Below are positions 1-5,946 of a stretch of 9,593 bases of DNA, one piece after another (the first letter of the stretch is position 1; every line of letters starts with the position of its first letter). A model generated the notes under the pieces. It saw nothing but the letters and a program-made list of their open reading frames with translations, was not told the DNA's origin and made no database searches. The stretch is taken from assembly GCA_947460165.1 (NCBI GenBank), contig CANHKH010000090.1, forward strand, positions 1 through 9,593. The letters run 5' to 3'. The DNA comes from Comamonadaceae bacterium. Its GTDB lineage: Bacteria; Pseudomonadota; Gammaproteobacteria; Burkholderiales; Burkholderiaceae_C. The translations under genes were made by a program, and so were the position numbers.

Positions 1-620
1 ACCACGACCACCACCACGACCACGACCACAGCACCCTGAGCGAGATGGACCTGCGCGTGCGCGCGCTGGAAACCTTGCTCACGCAAAAAGGCTACCTGGA
101 CCCGGCGGCGGTGGACCGCATCATCGAAACCTATGAAGTGCATGTGGGCCCGCACAACGGCGCCAAAGTGGTGGCCCGCGCCTGGGTCGATACGGCGTTC
201 AGGGACTGGCTGCTGCAAGACGCCACCGCTGCGATTGCTTCCATGGACTACACCGGCCGCCAGGGCGAGCACATGGTGGCCGTGCCCAACACGCCCGAGA
301 CGCACCACATGGTGGTCTGCACCCTGTGCAGCTGCTACCCCTGGCCGGTGCTGGGCCTGCCCCCGGTTTGGTACAAAAGCGCGGCTTACCGATCGCGCGC
401 TGTCATTGAGCCACGTGCGGTGCTGGCCGACTTTGGGCTGGCGCTGCCGCCCGAGAAAAAAATTCGCGTGTGGGACTCCACCGCCGAAGTGCGTTACCTG
501 GTGCTGCCCGAGCGCCCGGCGGGCACCGAGGGTTGGAGCGAAGAACGCTTGGCCGCGCTGGTCACTCGAGACTCCATGATTGGCACCGGCCTGGCCCTTG
601 CCCCCCAGGAGGCGGCATGA
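1..620 (+). CDS. nthA: Nitrile hydratase alpha subunit, cobalt type (5' partial)
   Basis: Catalytic metal-binding subunit of nitrile hydratase, a cytoplasmic enzyme that hydrates nitriles to amides. The frame is open to the window edge (first full codon at 3), and the true start lies upstream; the ATG at 45 is internal. The visible N-terminus is a His/Asp-rich tail (HDHHHDHDH, 3-29), followed by the family helix beginning MDLRVRALETLL. The metal claw VCTLCSC is at about 315-335. Thr after the first Cys is the cobalt-type signature, where iron types have Ser; the Cys residues normally become sulfinic and sulfenic acids. Further family landmarks are YPWPVLGLPP, WYKSAAYRSRAV, EPRAVLADFG and the C-terminal RDSMIGTG. 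About 205 visible residues fit the usual 200-215. The stop overlaps the beta start (ATGA). Thiocyanate hydrolase gamma shares the claw, but the adjacent beta subunit begins as a nitrile hydratase beta. Function is very secure; metal type is inferred from the motif. Confidence 0.95.
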   Translation, partial: HDHHHDHDHSTLSEMDLRVRALETLLTQKGYLDPAAVDRIIETYEVHVGPHNGAKVVARAWVDTAFRDWLLQDATAAIASMDYTGRQGEHMVAVPNTPETHHMVVCTLCSCYPWPVLGLPPVWYKSAAYRSRAVIEPRAVLADFGLALPPEKKIRVWDSTAEVRYLVLPERPAGTEGWSEERLAALVTRDSMIGTGLALAPQEAA

Positions 621-1297
621 ACGGCGTGCACGACATGGGCGGCCTGCAAGGCTATGGGCCGGTCATGATCGAAGCGAATGAGCCGCTGTTTCATGGCCAG
701 TGGGAGCGGCGGGCGCTGGGCGTGACCGTGGCCATGGGCGCCAGCGGGCTGTGGAACATCGACCTGGCCCGCTCGGCCCGCGAGTCTTTGCCACCGCTGG
801 ACTACGTTCAAGGCCCGTACTATGCCATCTGGATACAGGCGCTGCAAAAGCTTTTGATCGAGCGCGGCCTGATCACGCCGCAAGAGTTGGCCCAGGGCCG
901 TGCCCTCACCCCACCGGTGGCCGGCGTTCGGGTGCTCAAAGCCGCCGAGGTGGACGCGGCCCTGGCCAAAGGCAGCCCGGCCGACCGGCCCAGCACGTGC
1001 GCCCCGCGCTTTGCCGTGGGCCAGCGCGTGCGCGCCCTCAACCTCAACCCCCAGGGCCACACCCGGCTGCCGCGCTATGTGCGAGGCCATGTGGGCACGG
1101 TGCTGCTGCACCATGGCAGCCATGTCTTGCCCGACCAGCATGTCAAGCAGATGCTGCCGCCTTTTGACGGCACGGCCGAGCACCTGTACACCGTGGTGTT
1201 TGAGGGCGCCGAGCTGTGGGGCCCGCAGGCCGAAGCGGGCAGCCAAGTGTGCGTGGATGCCTGGGAGTCGTATTTGGAAGCTTTGCCTTCGCCATGA
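617..1297 (+). CDS. nthB: Nitrile hydratase beta subunit
   Basis: Beta subunit (226 aa) that pairs with alpha to form the active-site cleft and substrate channel. The start is the ATG overlapping the alpha stop, preceded by a strong AGGAGG (607-612), and it gives the family-typical N-terminus MNGVHDMGG. An upstream in-frame ATG would lie inside alpha and is rejected. The N-terminal helical part includes ARSARESLPP (about 51-60). Arg52 there aligns with the conserved Arg that contacts the oxidised cysteines of alpha. A YYAIWIQALQKLLIERGL helix follows (68-85). The C-terminal half (from about 130) is the SH3-like domain with NPQGHTRLPRYVRGH (144-158), which carries further conserved Arg residues, and YTVVFEGAELWG (191-202). 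Length is normal for the family. Its ATGA overlap with the next gene indicates an alpha-beta-accessory operon. Confidence 0.95.
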   Translation: MNGVHDMGGLQGYGPVMIEANEPLFHGQWERRALGVTVAMGASGLWNIDLARSARESLPPLDYVQGPYYAIWIQALQKLLIERGLITPQELAQGRALTPPVAGVRVLKAAEVDAALAKGSPADRPSTCAPRFAVGQRVRALNLNPQGHTRLPRYVRGHVGTVLLHHGSHVLPDQHVKQMLPPFDGTAEHLYTVVFEGAELWGPQAEAGSQVCVDAWESYLEALPSP

Positions 1298-1692
1298 ACA
1301 GCCCCATGACCACCCTCAGCGATGTGGCTCAAGCCTGCGGCGACGGCTTTCCCTTGCCCGCGACAGGCTCCCAGGGCACGGTGTTTGACCAGCCCTGGCA
1401 AGCCCACGCCTTTGCCATGACCTTGCAGCTGCATGAACAAGGCGTGTTCACCTGGCCGCAATGGGCCCAAGCCCTGACCCGCGAAATCCGCGCGGGCCAA
1501 ACTCGCGGTGAAGCCAGCGATGGCAGCCTGTACTACACGCACTGGCTCAATGCGCTGGAGCAGCTGGTGATTGAGCGCGGACTGGGCACGCCCGCGCAAA
1601 TTCATGCGCTGGAACACGCTTGGGCCGCTGCTGCCGAGCGCACCCCGCATGGCCAAGCCATTGTGTTGGACGGCCCACAAGCCCTTGTTTGA
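1294..1692 (+). CDS. Nitrile hydratase accessory (activator) protein
   Basis: Small protein (132 aa) of the nitrile hydratase activator family. In studied cobalt-type systems such proteins (P14K-like) bind the alpha subunit and help insert and oxidise the metal centre, with alpha then passed to beta by subunit exchange. That role is inferred here from family and position. Seen in the sequence: the FDQPWQAHAFA segment (31-41), a WPQWAQALTREI helix (54-65), and YYTHWLNALEQLVIERGL (80-97), which closely resembles residues 68-85 of the neighbouring beta subunit. The SH3-like domain of beta is absent. The start chosen is the ATG overlapping the beta stop (ATGA); an ATG 12 bp later (1306) is an alternative. 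No CxxC or other obvious cobalt-binding motif is visible. The gene ends 9 bp from the convergent purC stop with no terminator hairpin in between. Confidence 0.88.
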   Translation: MNSPMTTLSDVAQACGDGFPLPATGSQGTVFDQPWQAHAFAMTLQLHEQGVFTWPQWAQALTREIRAGQTRGEASDGSLYYTHWLNALEQLVIERGLGTPAQIHALEHAWAAAAERTPHGQAIVLDGPQALV

Positions 1693-1701
1693 GGGGGTGG
1701 C

Positions 1702-2610
1702 TCAGCCCGTCAGCCGCTGCAGCGCTTCTTCGTACTTGGCCGCTGTTTTTTGGGCCACCTCGGGTGGCAGCGCGGGAGCCGGTGGGGTTTTGTCCCAGGG
1801 CTTGCCGTTGATGCGCACGGCTTCCAGCCAGTCGCGCACAAACTGCTTGTCGTAGCTCGGTGGGTTAACGCCCAGGGCAAAGGCGGCCTCGTAGCCTTCG
1901 ATGGGCCAGTAGCGCGAGGAGTCGGGGGTCAGCACCTCGTCCATCAGGGTCAGGGTGCCGTCGGCGTCCAAGCCAAATTCGAACTTGGTGTCGGCAATGA
2001 TGATGCCCTTGGTCAGCGCAAATTCGGCCGCCGCCTGGTAAATGGCGATGCTCACGCGGCGCATCTCGGCGGCCAGCTCTGGCCCCACGACCTCGACCAC
2101 CTGCTCATAAGAGATGTTCTCGTCGTGCTCGCCCGCCTCGGCCTTGGCCGCGGGCGTGAAGATGGGCTCGGGCAAGGGGCTGGCGTTTTTCAAACCCGCA
2201 GGCAGGGGCACGCCGCAAACCGATTGGCTGGCCTGGTACTCCTGCCAGCCGCTGCCGGCCAGGTAGCCGCGCACCACGGCTTCCACCGGGATGGGCTTGA
2301 GGCGTTTGACCAGCATGGAGCGGCCCTCCACCTGAGGCAGCTCGGCGGGGGTGACCACGCTTTCGGGCGCCTGGCCGGTGAGGTGGTTGGGGCAGAGGTG
2401 GCCGAGCTTGTCAAACCAAAACAGGGCCATTTGGGTGAGCAGCTTGCCCTTGCCCGGAATGGGCTCGCCCAAGATCACGTCGAAAGCGCTCAGGCGGTCG
2501 CTGGCCACCATCAAGAGCTGGTCAGTGCCTACAGCGTAGTTGTCGCGCACCTTGCCGCGAGCGAGCAGAGGCAAGGAGGTCAGGGTGGAAGTGTGGAGGG
2601 CAGTGCGCAT
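1702..2610 (-). CDS. purC: Phosphoribosylaminoimidazole-succinocarboxamide synthase (SAICAR synthase)
   Basis: ATP-dependent ligase of de novo purine synthesis that joins aspartate to CAIR to make SAICAR, in the cytoplasm. The 302-aa product belongs to the longer bacterial/yeast-like class rather than the roughly 237-aa E. coli class. Visible landmarks are ARGKVRDNY (17-25, nucleotide-binding region), ASDRLSAFDV (36-45), the family signature KPIPVEAVVRGYLAGSGW (105-122), and the second signature IADTKFEFG (205-213). ATG at 2610 is chosen because it gives the usual short lead into TSLPLLARGKVRDNY. An in-frame upstream start at 2730 would add 40 Arg/Pro-rich residues that cross the fba terminator, so it is rejected. 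No convincing Shine-Dalgarno precedes the ATG. The gene lies downstream of fba on the same strand but beyond its terminator. purE/purK, which often follow purC in Burkholderiales, are absent here. Confidence 0.96.
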   Translation of the reverse strand: MRTALHTSTLTSLPLLARGKVRDNYAVGTDQLLMVASDRLSAFDVILGEPIPGKGKLLTQMALFWFDKLGHLCPNHLTGQAPESVVTPAELPQVEGRSMLVKRLKPIPVEAVVRGYLAGSGWQEYQASQSVCGVPLPAGLKNASPLPEPIFTPAAKAEAGEHDENISYEQVVEVVGPELAAEMRRVSIAIYQAAAEFALTKGIIIADTKFEFGLDADGTLTLMDEVLTPDSSRYWPIEGYEAAFALGVNPPSYDKQFVRDWLEAVRINGKPWDKTPPAPALPPEVAQKTAAKYEEALQRLTG

Positions 2611-2654
2611 GGCCAGGCATTGGGGCGGTGGGGGCCGACGCGGCGGCCAACAAC

Positions 2655-2680
2655 AAAAAACCCGCTGCGCAGGCAGCGGG
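2655..2680 (-). terminator. Intrinsic terminator downstream of fba
   Basis: On the minus strand, a perfect 8-bp GC-rich stem (CCCGCTGC / GCAGCGGG, 2661-2680) with a 4-nt loop is followed directly by six T residues (2655-2660) and a further T-rich stretch. It lies 57 bp after the fba stop and 44 bp before the purC start codon, so it should end most fba transcripts before purC. Confidence 0.88.
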
Positions 2681-2737
2681 CTGTGGATTATCTCCCTGCG
2701 GGCGCGGGCTGCACGCCCGAGCCGCAGCAAGCCGGGC

Positions 2738-3802
2738 TCAACGCACCACCTGCGCCAATTCGCCTTGGGCGTATTTGGTCACCATGGCTTGCGTGCCCAG
2801 GGGTTTGATTTTGCCGGCCTGGCCTTCGCAGCCGAACTCCAGGTAGCGCGCCTTGCACACCGCCTTGGCGGCTTCGCGGGCGGGCTTCATCCATTCGCGC
2901 ATGTCGAATTTCTCGGGGTTCTCGGCCATGAATTTGCGCGCAGCGCCCGTCATGGCCAGGCGGATGTCGGTGTCGATGTTGATTTTGCGCACGCCGTGCT
3001 TGATGGCTTCTTGGATTTCTTCCACCGGCACGCCAAAGGTTTGCTTCATGTGGCCGCCGTACTGGTTGATGAGGGCCAACAGCTCTTGGGGGACCGAAGA
3101 CGAGCCGTGCATCACCAAGTGGGTGTTGGGGATGCGGGCGTGGATTTCTTTGACGCGCGAGATCGCCAAAATGTCGCCCGTGGGCTTGCGGCTGAACTTG
3201 TAGGCGCCGTGGCTGGTGCCAATGGCAATGGCCAGGGCGTCGAGCTGGGTGGCCTTGACGAAAATGGCCGCTTCTTCAGGGTCGGTGAGCATTTGGCTGT
3301 GGTCGAGCTTGCCCTCGGCGCCAATGCCGTCTTCTTCGCCGGCCTCGCCGGTTTCCAGGTTGCCCAGGCAGCCGAGCTCGCCCTCGACCGTGACACCCAT
3401 TTGGTGGGCCATCTCGACCACTTTGCGGGTGACCTCGACGTTGTAGTCAAACGACGCGGGCGTTTTGCCGTCTTCCATGAGCGAGCCGTCCATCATCACC
3501 GAGCCAAATCCCAGGTCAATGGCGCCTTGGCAAATCTTGGGGCTGGTGCCGTGGTCCTGGTGCATCACCAGCGGGATGTGCGGGTAGGCCTCGCAAGCCG
3601 CTTGAATGAGGTGCTTGATGAAGCTTTCTCCGGCGTACTTGCGTGCACCGGCCGAGGCCTGCAGGATCACGGGCGCACCCACCTCGTCGGCCGCGGCCAT
3701 GACGGCCTGCACCTGCTCGAGGTTGTTCACATTGAAGGCGGGAATGCCGTAGTGGTGCTCGGCCGCGTGGTCGAGCAACTCGCGCATGGAAACGAGGGCC
3801 AT
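2738..3802 (-). CDS. fba: Class II fructose-bisphosphate aldolase
   Basis: Zinc-dependent aldolase (354 aa) that interconverts fructose 1,6-bisphosphate with dihydroxyacetone phosphate and glyceraldehyde 3-phosphate in glycolysis, gluconeogenesis and, where present, the Calvin cycle. Seen along the TIM-barrel sequence: YGIPAFNVNN (18-27); VMHQDHG (79-85) with the catalytic Asp83 and zinc ligand His84; EGELGCLG (140-147) with metal-site Glu; GTSHGAYK (195-202) with His198; MHGSSSVP (231-238) with His232; and the phosphate-binding NIDTD (275-279). The length and sequence style match the roughly 350-residue subtype often labelled Calvin-cycle type (cbbA-like). ATG 3802 is chosen because MALVSMRELLDHAAEH is the usual N-terminus and AGGA lies about 8 nt upstream. 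An ATG at 3901 would add 33 residues unlike the family. The gene diverges from the HemJ-like gene and has its own terminator. Confidence 0.97.
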   Translation of the reverse strand: MALVSMRELLDHAAEHHYGIPAFNVNNLEQVQAVMAAADEVGAPVILQASAGARKYAGESFIKHLIQAACEAYPHIPLVMHQDHGTSPKICQGAIDLGFGSVMMDGSLMEDGKTPASFDYNVEVTRKVVEMAHQMGVTVEGELGCLGNLETGEAGEEDGIGAEGKLDHSQMLTDPEEAAIFVKATQLDALAIAIGTSHGAYKFSRKPTGDILAISRVKEIHARIPNTHLVMHGSSSVPQELLALINQYGGHMKQTFGVPVEEIQEAIKHGVRKINIDTDIRLAMTGAARKFMAENPEKFDMREWMKPAREAAKAVCKARYLEFGCEGQAGKIKPLGTQAMVTKYAQGELAQVVR

Positions 3803-3878
3803 GAATTTGTCCTGTGGGGTGGTGAGGTGGGGTTGCGGGGACCGGCATGCCGGCCGGTAACCAGTTTGTAACTTGGCA

Positions 3879-3884
3879 ATTTTA
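3879..3884 (-). promoter_or_regulatory. Possible -10 box for fba
   Basis: On the minus strand the hexamer TAAAAT matches the sigma70 -10 consensus at 5 of 6 positions and would place the transcript start about 70 nt before the fba ATG. No good -35 hexamer is found 16-18 nt upstream, so this is a weak call made mainly because fba needs a promoter in this divergent gap. Confidence 0.3.
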
Positions 3885-3960
3885 GCGGCCTGCTGGAGCA
3901 CAGACTGTCGCCGTGCAGCGCGCTGTAGGGTCGGGCAAAGGCTGACAGGGCGGCGCCACT

Positions 3961-3973
3961 TAAACTCGGCCCA
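3961..3973 (+). promoter_or_regulatory. Possible -10 box giving a leaderless hemJ transcript
   Basis: TAAACT (3961-3966; 4 of 6 consensus positions) ends 6 nt before the ATG at 3973, so transcription would begin at or next to the start codon. There is no Shine-Dalgarno in front of this ATG, in keeping with a leaderless message. No clear -35 hexamer is present. The arrangement closely resembles the one before the ferredoxin gene (5546-5558). Confidence 0.3.
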
Positions 3974-4407
3974 TGCTTTGGGTCAAGTCTTTTCACATTA
4001 TTTTTGTGGCCAGCTGGTTCGCCGGCCTGTTCTACCTGCCTCGCATCTTCGTCAACCTGGCCATGGTGGCGCCGGGCAGCGTGGCCGAGCGTGAGCGCTT
4101 GCTGCTCATGGCCCGCAAGCTCATGCGCTTTACCCACCTGCTGGCCGTGCCTGCGGTGTTGCTGGGCCTGTGGCTGTGGCTGGGCTACGGCATAGGCCGC
4201 AGCGCGGGCAGTGGCTGGATGCACGCCAAGCTGGCGGTGGTGGTGGTGGTGCTGGCTTACCACCACATGTGCATGCGCTTGCTGCGCCAGTTTGAGCAAG
4301 GTCACAACCAGCGCAGCCATGTGTGGTTCCGCTGGTTCAATGAACTGCCCGTGCTGTTGATGGTGGCGGCTGTGGTGCTGGTGGTGGTCAAGCCCTGGCA
4401 GTCCTGA
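3973..4407 (+). CDS. hemJ: HemJ/CopD-family membrane protein (putative protoporphyrinogen IX oxidase)
   Basis: Integral membrane protein of 144 aa. It resembles the HemJ (UPF0093) family, haem-containing enzymes that oxidise protoporphyrinogen IX in many bacteria lacking HemG/HemY; relatives are often labelled only CopD-family protein. Visible features are the N-terminal FHIIFVASWFAGLFYLPR (7-24) with His8, a likely haem ligand in the family; a helix at about 48-63; a third helix beginning HAKLAVVVVVLAYHHM; and the C-terminal RWFNELPVLLMVAAVVLVVVKPW. This makes four transmembrane helices, as expected. The start gives the standard family N-terminus MLWVKSFHI, and no alternative upstream start fits. 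The gene diverges from fba and lies 17 bp before the VanZ gene. The family call is strong; the oxidase activity is inferred, and whether the host has another protoporphyrinogen oxidase cannot be seen here. Confidence 0.8.
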   Translation: MLWVKSFHIIFVASWFAGLFYLPRIFVNLAMVAPGSVAERERLLLMARKLMRFTHLLAVPAVLLGLWLWLGYGIGRSAGSGWMHAKLAVVVVVLAYHHMCMRLLRQFEQGHNQRSHVWFRWFNELPVLLMVAAVVLVVVKPWQS

Positions 4408-4424
4408 GCCTAGGGCCTGCTCGG

Positions 4425-5561
4425 ATGCCTTTGCGCCCAGGCCATCAGCCCACCTCGGCCTGGCCGCTGGCCCTGGCCACGGCCTGCGTGGTGGTGTATG
4501 CCAGCCTCTACCCGTTTGCCAATTGGCGCGACCAAAACCTGCTGCCTTGGCTTTTTTTAAGCGCCCCGCTGCCGCGCTACTGGACTTGGTTTGATGTCTG
4601 GACCAATTTGCTGGGCTATGGCCCGCTGGGTTTTTTCCTGGCCCTGTCGGTGTTGCGTGGCGCTCGCCCGGGCTGGCCGGTGACACGGGCCACGCTGGCG
4701 TGTGCGGGCTTGTCCTTGGTCTTGGAGACGGCCCAGAGTTACTTGCCCGCCCGGGTGCCGTCCAATGTGGACTGGATGCTCAACACCGCAGGCGCATGGT
4801 TGGGGGCTGGGCTGGCGTTCTTGTTGGAGCGCTGGGGGGTGCTGCAGCGCTGGAGCGAATTTCGCGAGCGCTGGTTTTTGACCGAGGCGCGTGGCGCTTT
4901 GGTGCTGCTGGCCTTGTGGCCTGCCGCGCTCCTGTTCCCCGCTTCGGTGCCGCTGGGGCTGGGCCAGGTGATGGAACGCCTGGAGGACGCTGCCGTTGCG
5001 CTGCTGCAGGACACGCCTTTTTTGCAGTGGCTGCCCGTGCGCGAGGTGGAGTTGCAGCCTTTGCTGCCTGGCGCGGTGGTGGTTTGCGTGGCGCTCGGGG
5101 CCGTGGTGCCCGCCTTGTTGGGCTTTGGTGTCATTCGGCGGCGGTGGCAGCGCCTGGTTTTTTTGGGGCTGATGCTGACGGTGGCGGTGGCCGCCACGGC
5201 TTTGTCGTCGGCACTGAGTTTTGGCCCTGAGCACGCCTGGGCCTGGCTGGACCAGCCCGTGCGCTTTGGCCTGGCCGTGGCCCTGCTTTGGGGCTTGGCC
5301 GCGCTTGGCTTGCGCACGCGAGCTGCGGCCGTGCTGGCGCTGTTGGCCGTGGGGCTGCAGCTGGCTTTGTTGAACCAAGCGCCTTCTGACCCCTATTTTG
5401 AGCAAACCCGTCAGGTCTGGGAGCAAGGTCGCTTTGTGCGCTTTAACGGGCTGACGCAATGGCTGGGCTGGCTCTGGCCTTTTGCGGCCCTGGTTTACCT
5501 GCTGCATCGCTTGCTCAGCCCGCTTGTGGGCCAGGGGGGCAAACGTAGAATCGAGCCATGA
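4425..5561 (+). CDS. VanZ-family integral membrane protein with long C-terminal extension
   Basis: Predicted inner-membrane protein of 378 aa. Residues about 14-136 form a VanZ-like core: an N-terminal helix leading into VVYASLYPFANWRD (23-36), DVWTNLLGYGPLGFFLAL (57-74), LVLETAQSYLPAR (98-110) and PSNVDWMLNTAGAWLGA (112-128). The Glu, Arg and Asp-x-x-x-Asn elements are those that mark the family. VanZ itself confers low-level teicoplanin resistance by an unknown mechanism, and most homologues have no known role, so no resistance is claimed. The rest (about 150-378) contains roughly six further hydrophobic segments, including residues about 155-180, 213-238 and 245-268, so the protein is over twice the length of VanZ. 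ATG at 4425 follows hemJ by 17 bp; no strong Shine-Dalgarno is seen. Its stop overlaps the ferredoxin start (ATGA). Confidence 0.82.
   Translation: MPLRPGHQPTSAWPLALATACVVVYASLYPFANWRDQNLLPWLFLSAPLPRYWTWFDVWTNLLGYGPLGFFLALSVLRGARPGWPVTRATLACAGLSLVLETAQSYLPARVPSNVDWMLNTAGAWLGAGLAFLLERWGVLQRWSEFRERWFLTEARGALVLLALWPAALLFPASVPLGLGQVMERLEDAAVALLQDTPFLQWLPVREVELQPLLPGAVVVCVALGAVVPALLGFGVIRRRWQRLVFLGLMLTVAVAATALSSALSFGPEHAWAWLDQPVRFGLAVALLWGLAALGLRTRAAAVLALLAVGLQLALLNQAPSDPYFEQTRQVWEQGRFVRFNGLTQWLGWLWPFAALVYLLHRLLSPLVGQGGKRRIEP
5524..5558 (+). promoter_or_regulatory. Candidate sigma70 promoter giving a leaderless ferredoxin transcript
   Basis: TTGTGG (5524-5529; 3 of 6 consensus) and TAGAAT (5546-5551; 5 of 6 consensus) are separated by 16 nt, inside the 3' end of the VanZ gene. 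The -10 box ends 6 nt before the ATG at 5558, so the transcript start would coincide with the start codon. No Shine-Dalgarno lies in front of that ATG. Confidence 0.38.
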
Positions 5562-5938
5562 CCCAGACCAGCGCACCCATGGCGGCGGCCGATCAGACCC
5601 AGCAGCCTGCGGCCTCTTATTACAAGCACCATGTTTTTTTCTGCCTCAACGAGCGCAGCAACGGCCAAGACGCGTGCGCCCACCACGGTGCCCAGCAGGC
5701 GTTTGACCACTGCAAAGCGCAGGTCAAGGCGGCCGGCTTGGCCGGCCCTGGCGGCGTGCGGGTGAACAAAGCCGGATGCCTGGACCGCTGCGCCGCCGGC
5801 CCGGTGGCCGTGGTCTATCCCGAGGCGGTGTGGTACAGCTATGTGGACGCCAGCGACATCGACGAGATCATCGAGTCGCACCTGAAAAACGGCACCGTGG
5901 TCGAGCGCTTGCGCACGCCAGCCCACCTGGGTCGCTGA
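5558..5938 (+). CDS. Thioredoxin-fold [2Fe-2S] ferredoxin
   Basis: Small soluble electron carrier (126 aa) of the thioredoxin-like [2Fe-2S] ferredoxin family, related to the Shethna/Aquifex Fd4-type proteins and the NuoE fold. Four cysteines have the expected spacing: Cys29 (VFFCLNER), Cys40 (DACAHHG), Cys74 and Cys78 (NKAGCLDRC), that is C-x10-C-x33-C-x3-C. An extra Cys52 is also present. GPVAVVYPEAVWYSYV (81-96) and a closing helix DIDEIIESHL complete the fold. The redox partner is unknown. The ATG overlaps the VanZ stop (ATGA), which suggests coupling, although a candidate promoter lies just upstream. The first 20 residues are Ala/Gln/Thr-rich and not part of the fold; Met8 (5579) is a possible later start. 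The alpha/beta hydrolase gene follows after 8 bp. Confidence 0.88.
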   Translation: MTQTSAPMAAADQTQQPAASYYKHHVFFCLNERSNGQDACAHHGAQQAFDHCKAQVKAAGLAGPGGVRVNKAGCLDRCAAGPVAVVYPEAVWYSYVDASDIDEIIESHLKNGTVVERLRTPAHLGR

Positions 5939-5946
5939 GCGCTGCC

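Noticed and set aside
1..29. Short GACCAC repeats at the window start as a tandem repeat or CRISPR-like element.
   Set aside because: The repeats encode the His/Asp tail in frame with nitrile hydratase alpha, so they are coding low complexity.
312..338. Alpha subunit read as thiocyanate hydrolase gamma because of the shared VCTLCSC claw.
   Set aside because: The next gene is a single full-length beta subunit starting MNGVHDMGG, followed by a nitrile hydratase accessory gene. Thiocyanate hydrolase has separate beta and alpha subunits corresponding to the two halves of nitrile hydratase beta.
1750..2808. A 352-codon plus-strand open frame antisense to purC.
   Set aside because: It overlaps an intact, well-conserved purC and has a composition typical of an antisense shadow.
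2540..3871. A 443-codon open frame on the plus strand antisense to fba.
   Set aside because: It is a GC-rich antisense shadow: fba in the opposite strand is intact with all catalytic residues, and the antisense product has low-complexity His/Gly/Val/Ala composition with no recognisable domain.
3942..3966. CTGACA and TAAACT as a -35/-10 pair for hemJ.
   Set aside because: The spacer is only 13 nt, too short for sigma70; only the -10-like box is kept as a weak candidate.
4425..5561. VanZ gene as a glycopeptide-resistance determinant.
   Set aside because: No vanHAX-type genes are nearby, the host appears to be Gram-negative, and most VanZ homologues have no known link to resistance.
4557..5576. 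A 339-codon minus-strand open frame antisense to the VanZ gene.
   Set aside because: The product is Gln/Arg/His-rich with no domain, while the sense frame has clear VanZ motifs and membrane segments.
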